Part shown: in pieces, positions 33,398 through 33,751 of the stretch
Numbering within the stretch: the first letter of the stretch is position 1
Layout of the letters: every line of letters begins with the position of its first letter
Assembly: GCA_028825025.1 (NCBI GenBank)
Contig: JAPKAX010000009.1
Coordinates: 1-33,751 of the forward strand
Direction: 5' to 3'
DNA: 33,751 bases
Origin: Rhodospirillales bacterium
GTDB lineage: Bacteria; Pseudomonadota; Alphaproteobacteria; Rhodospirillales; Casp-alpha2
Notes under the pieces: generated by a model
Seen by the model: the letters and a program-made list of their open reading frames with translations, nothing else
Told to the model about the DNA's origin: nothing
Databases searched by the model: none
Translations under genes and position numbers: made by a program

Positions 33398-33751
33398 AAT
33401 ATACATTGGAGAGATACATATGACTTAAAAGGTACGCGTTATTGTTGTTGGTCTATACCGTAAAAGCGGCAAGTGATGGGGAGGTGGATAACGTCCTGGT
33501 TATGTCGATTTTTAATAGCTCTACCCCGTATTGAGTGATTATGCTTGTTTGTATGGTCGCTATTCTTGTCTTCCCAGAAATAGTAATGTTTCTTGCAAAT
33601 GATTTGTTCTAGAGCGTGCTTCTAACTGTAATTAACCGTGCCTGTTTGAATCCATAAAATTGACTCGTTACGTGCTATAAAATGTACGTAGCAGATGCAC
33701 ATCATGAATAAATGTCCAGTTTGCAACATAAGAAACTTTTAAATAGAATAA
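33398..33751. other. Downstream stretch with gene remnants
   Basis: After nagA, GGAGAG and an ATG at 33420 open MT, then a TAA, then KVRVIVVGL, which looks like the nucleotide-binding start of a Gfo/Idh/MocA dehydrogenase cut off after a few residues. The TRAP-like remnant at 33502-33612 follows. Nothing recognisable is seen from 33613 to the window end, and no hairpin terminator follows nagA. Confidence 0.35.
33502..33612 (+). pseudogene. TRAP transporter large permease (DctM) C-terminal remnant
   Basis: The frame reads MSIFNSSTPY, TGA, then VIMLVCMVAILVFPEIVMFL and ANDLF before a TAG. DctM proteins end with a PFLLxMLxxxxLxxxFPxLxLWLPNLLF-like segment, and this scrap has its layout and stop position. 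One internal stop and no upstream DctM sequence mark it as a remnant. The assignment rests on about 35 residues of mostly hydrophobic sequence, so it is tentative. Confidence 0.42.

Noticed and set aside
1-33751. CRISPR arrays, tRNA or rRNA genes, complete insertion sequences
   Set aside because: No regularly spaced repeats, no cloverleaf or rRNA-like segments, and no transposase frame with terminal repeats were seen.

Overview
The window looks like part of an alphaproteobacterial chromosome, probably a free-living or marine Rhodospirillales/Rhodobacterales-type heterotroph. This is inferred from the gene families (PadR-MFP-RND triplet, tripartite tricarboxylate transporter, CaiB/BaiF CoA transferase, MmgE/PrpD, HyuA/HyuB, UTRA- and FCD-type GntR regulators), the moderate GC content and the codon use. 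No RNA genes, CRISPR arrays or complete insertion sequences were seen.

Layout. (1) 46-4951: an RND efflux operon. Its PadR-type regulator is broken by a nonsense codon and a frameshift, while the adaptor and pump are intact. A broken single-domain response regulator lies convergently behind it (4919-5292). (2) 5801-6061: a small disordered Lys/Thr/Pro-rich protein. (3) 6478-10392 (minus): gntR(FCD)-tctC-tctB-tctA, with an attenuator-type hairpin between tctC and tctB. A pdxA2-like dehydrogenase is divergent (10675-11679), and related TGGTAT-type operator candidates lie in both intergenic spaces. (4) 11766-16638 (minus): a former catabolic operon in which intact genes (MmgE/PrpD, CoA transferase) alternate with wrecks (polysaccharide deacetylase, DUF4387, a DUF1446/AtuA-like N-terminus, enoyl-CoA hydratase). 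(5) 16792-22163 (plus): a flavoprotein, a polar-amino-acid-type ABC importer (binding protein, ATPase, two permeases) and an Asp/Glu/hydantoin racemase-fold protein. Two SnoaL-like genes lie convergently behind it, one of them dead. (6) 23075-30650 (plus): a UTRA GntR regulator, a PEP mutase/isocitrate lyase-family lyase, HyuB, HyuA, an isochorismatase-fold protein and a second flavoprotein closely related to the first. (7) 31083-33397: an amino-sugar locus in which a BadF-type kinase is fused in frame to scraps of a GntR regulator and of a SIS-domain deaminase, followed by an intact nagA. Remnants that look like a Gfo/Idh start and a TRAP DctM C-terminus follow.

How it works together. Regions 5 and 6 read as one import-and-degrade system for a small, probably nitrogen-containing or carboxylated compound. 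The components resemble a hydantoin/N-methylhydantoin pathway (racemase, HyuA/HyuB, CSHase-type amidohydrolase). However, the racemase-fold protein has Thr and Ser where the two catalytic cysteines should be, and the isochorismatase-fold protein has Gly where the nucleophilic Cys should be. Two paralogous flavoproteins and a C-C lyase are added. This Cys-less combination is the best candidate here for an undescribed pathway.

The second theme is gene decay. At least eight genes carry nonsense codons, frameshifts or internal deletions. Some frameshifts are in short homopolymers and could be sequence errors, but the nonsense codons and deletion fusions are hard to explain that way.
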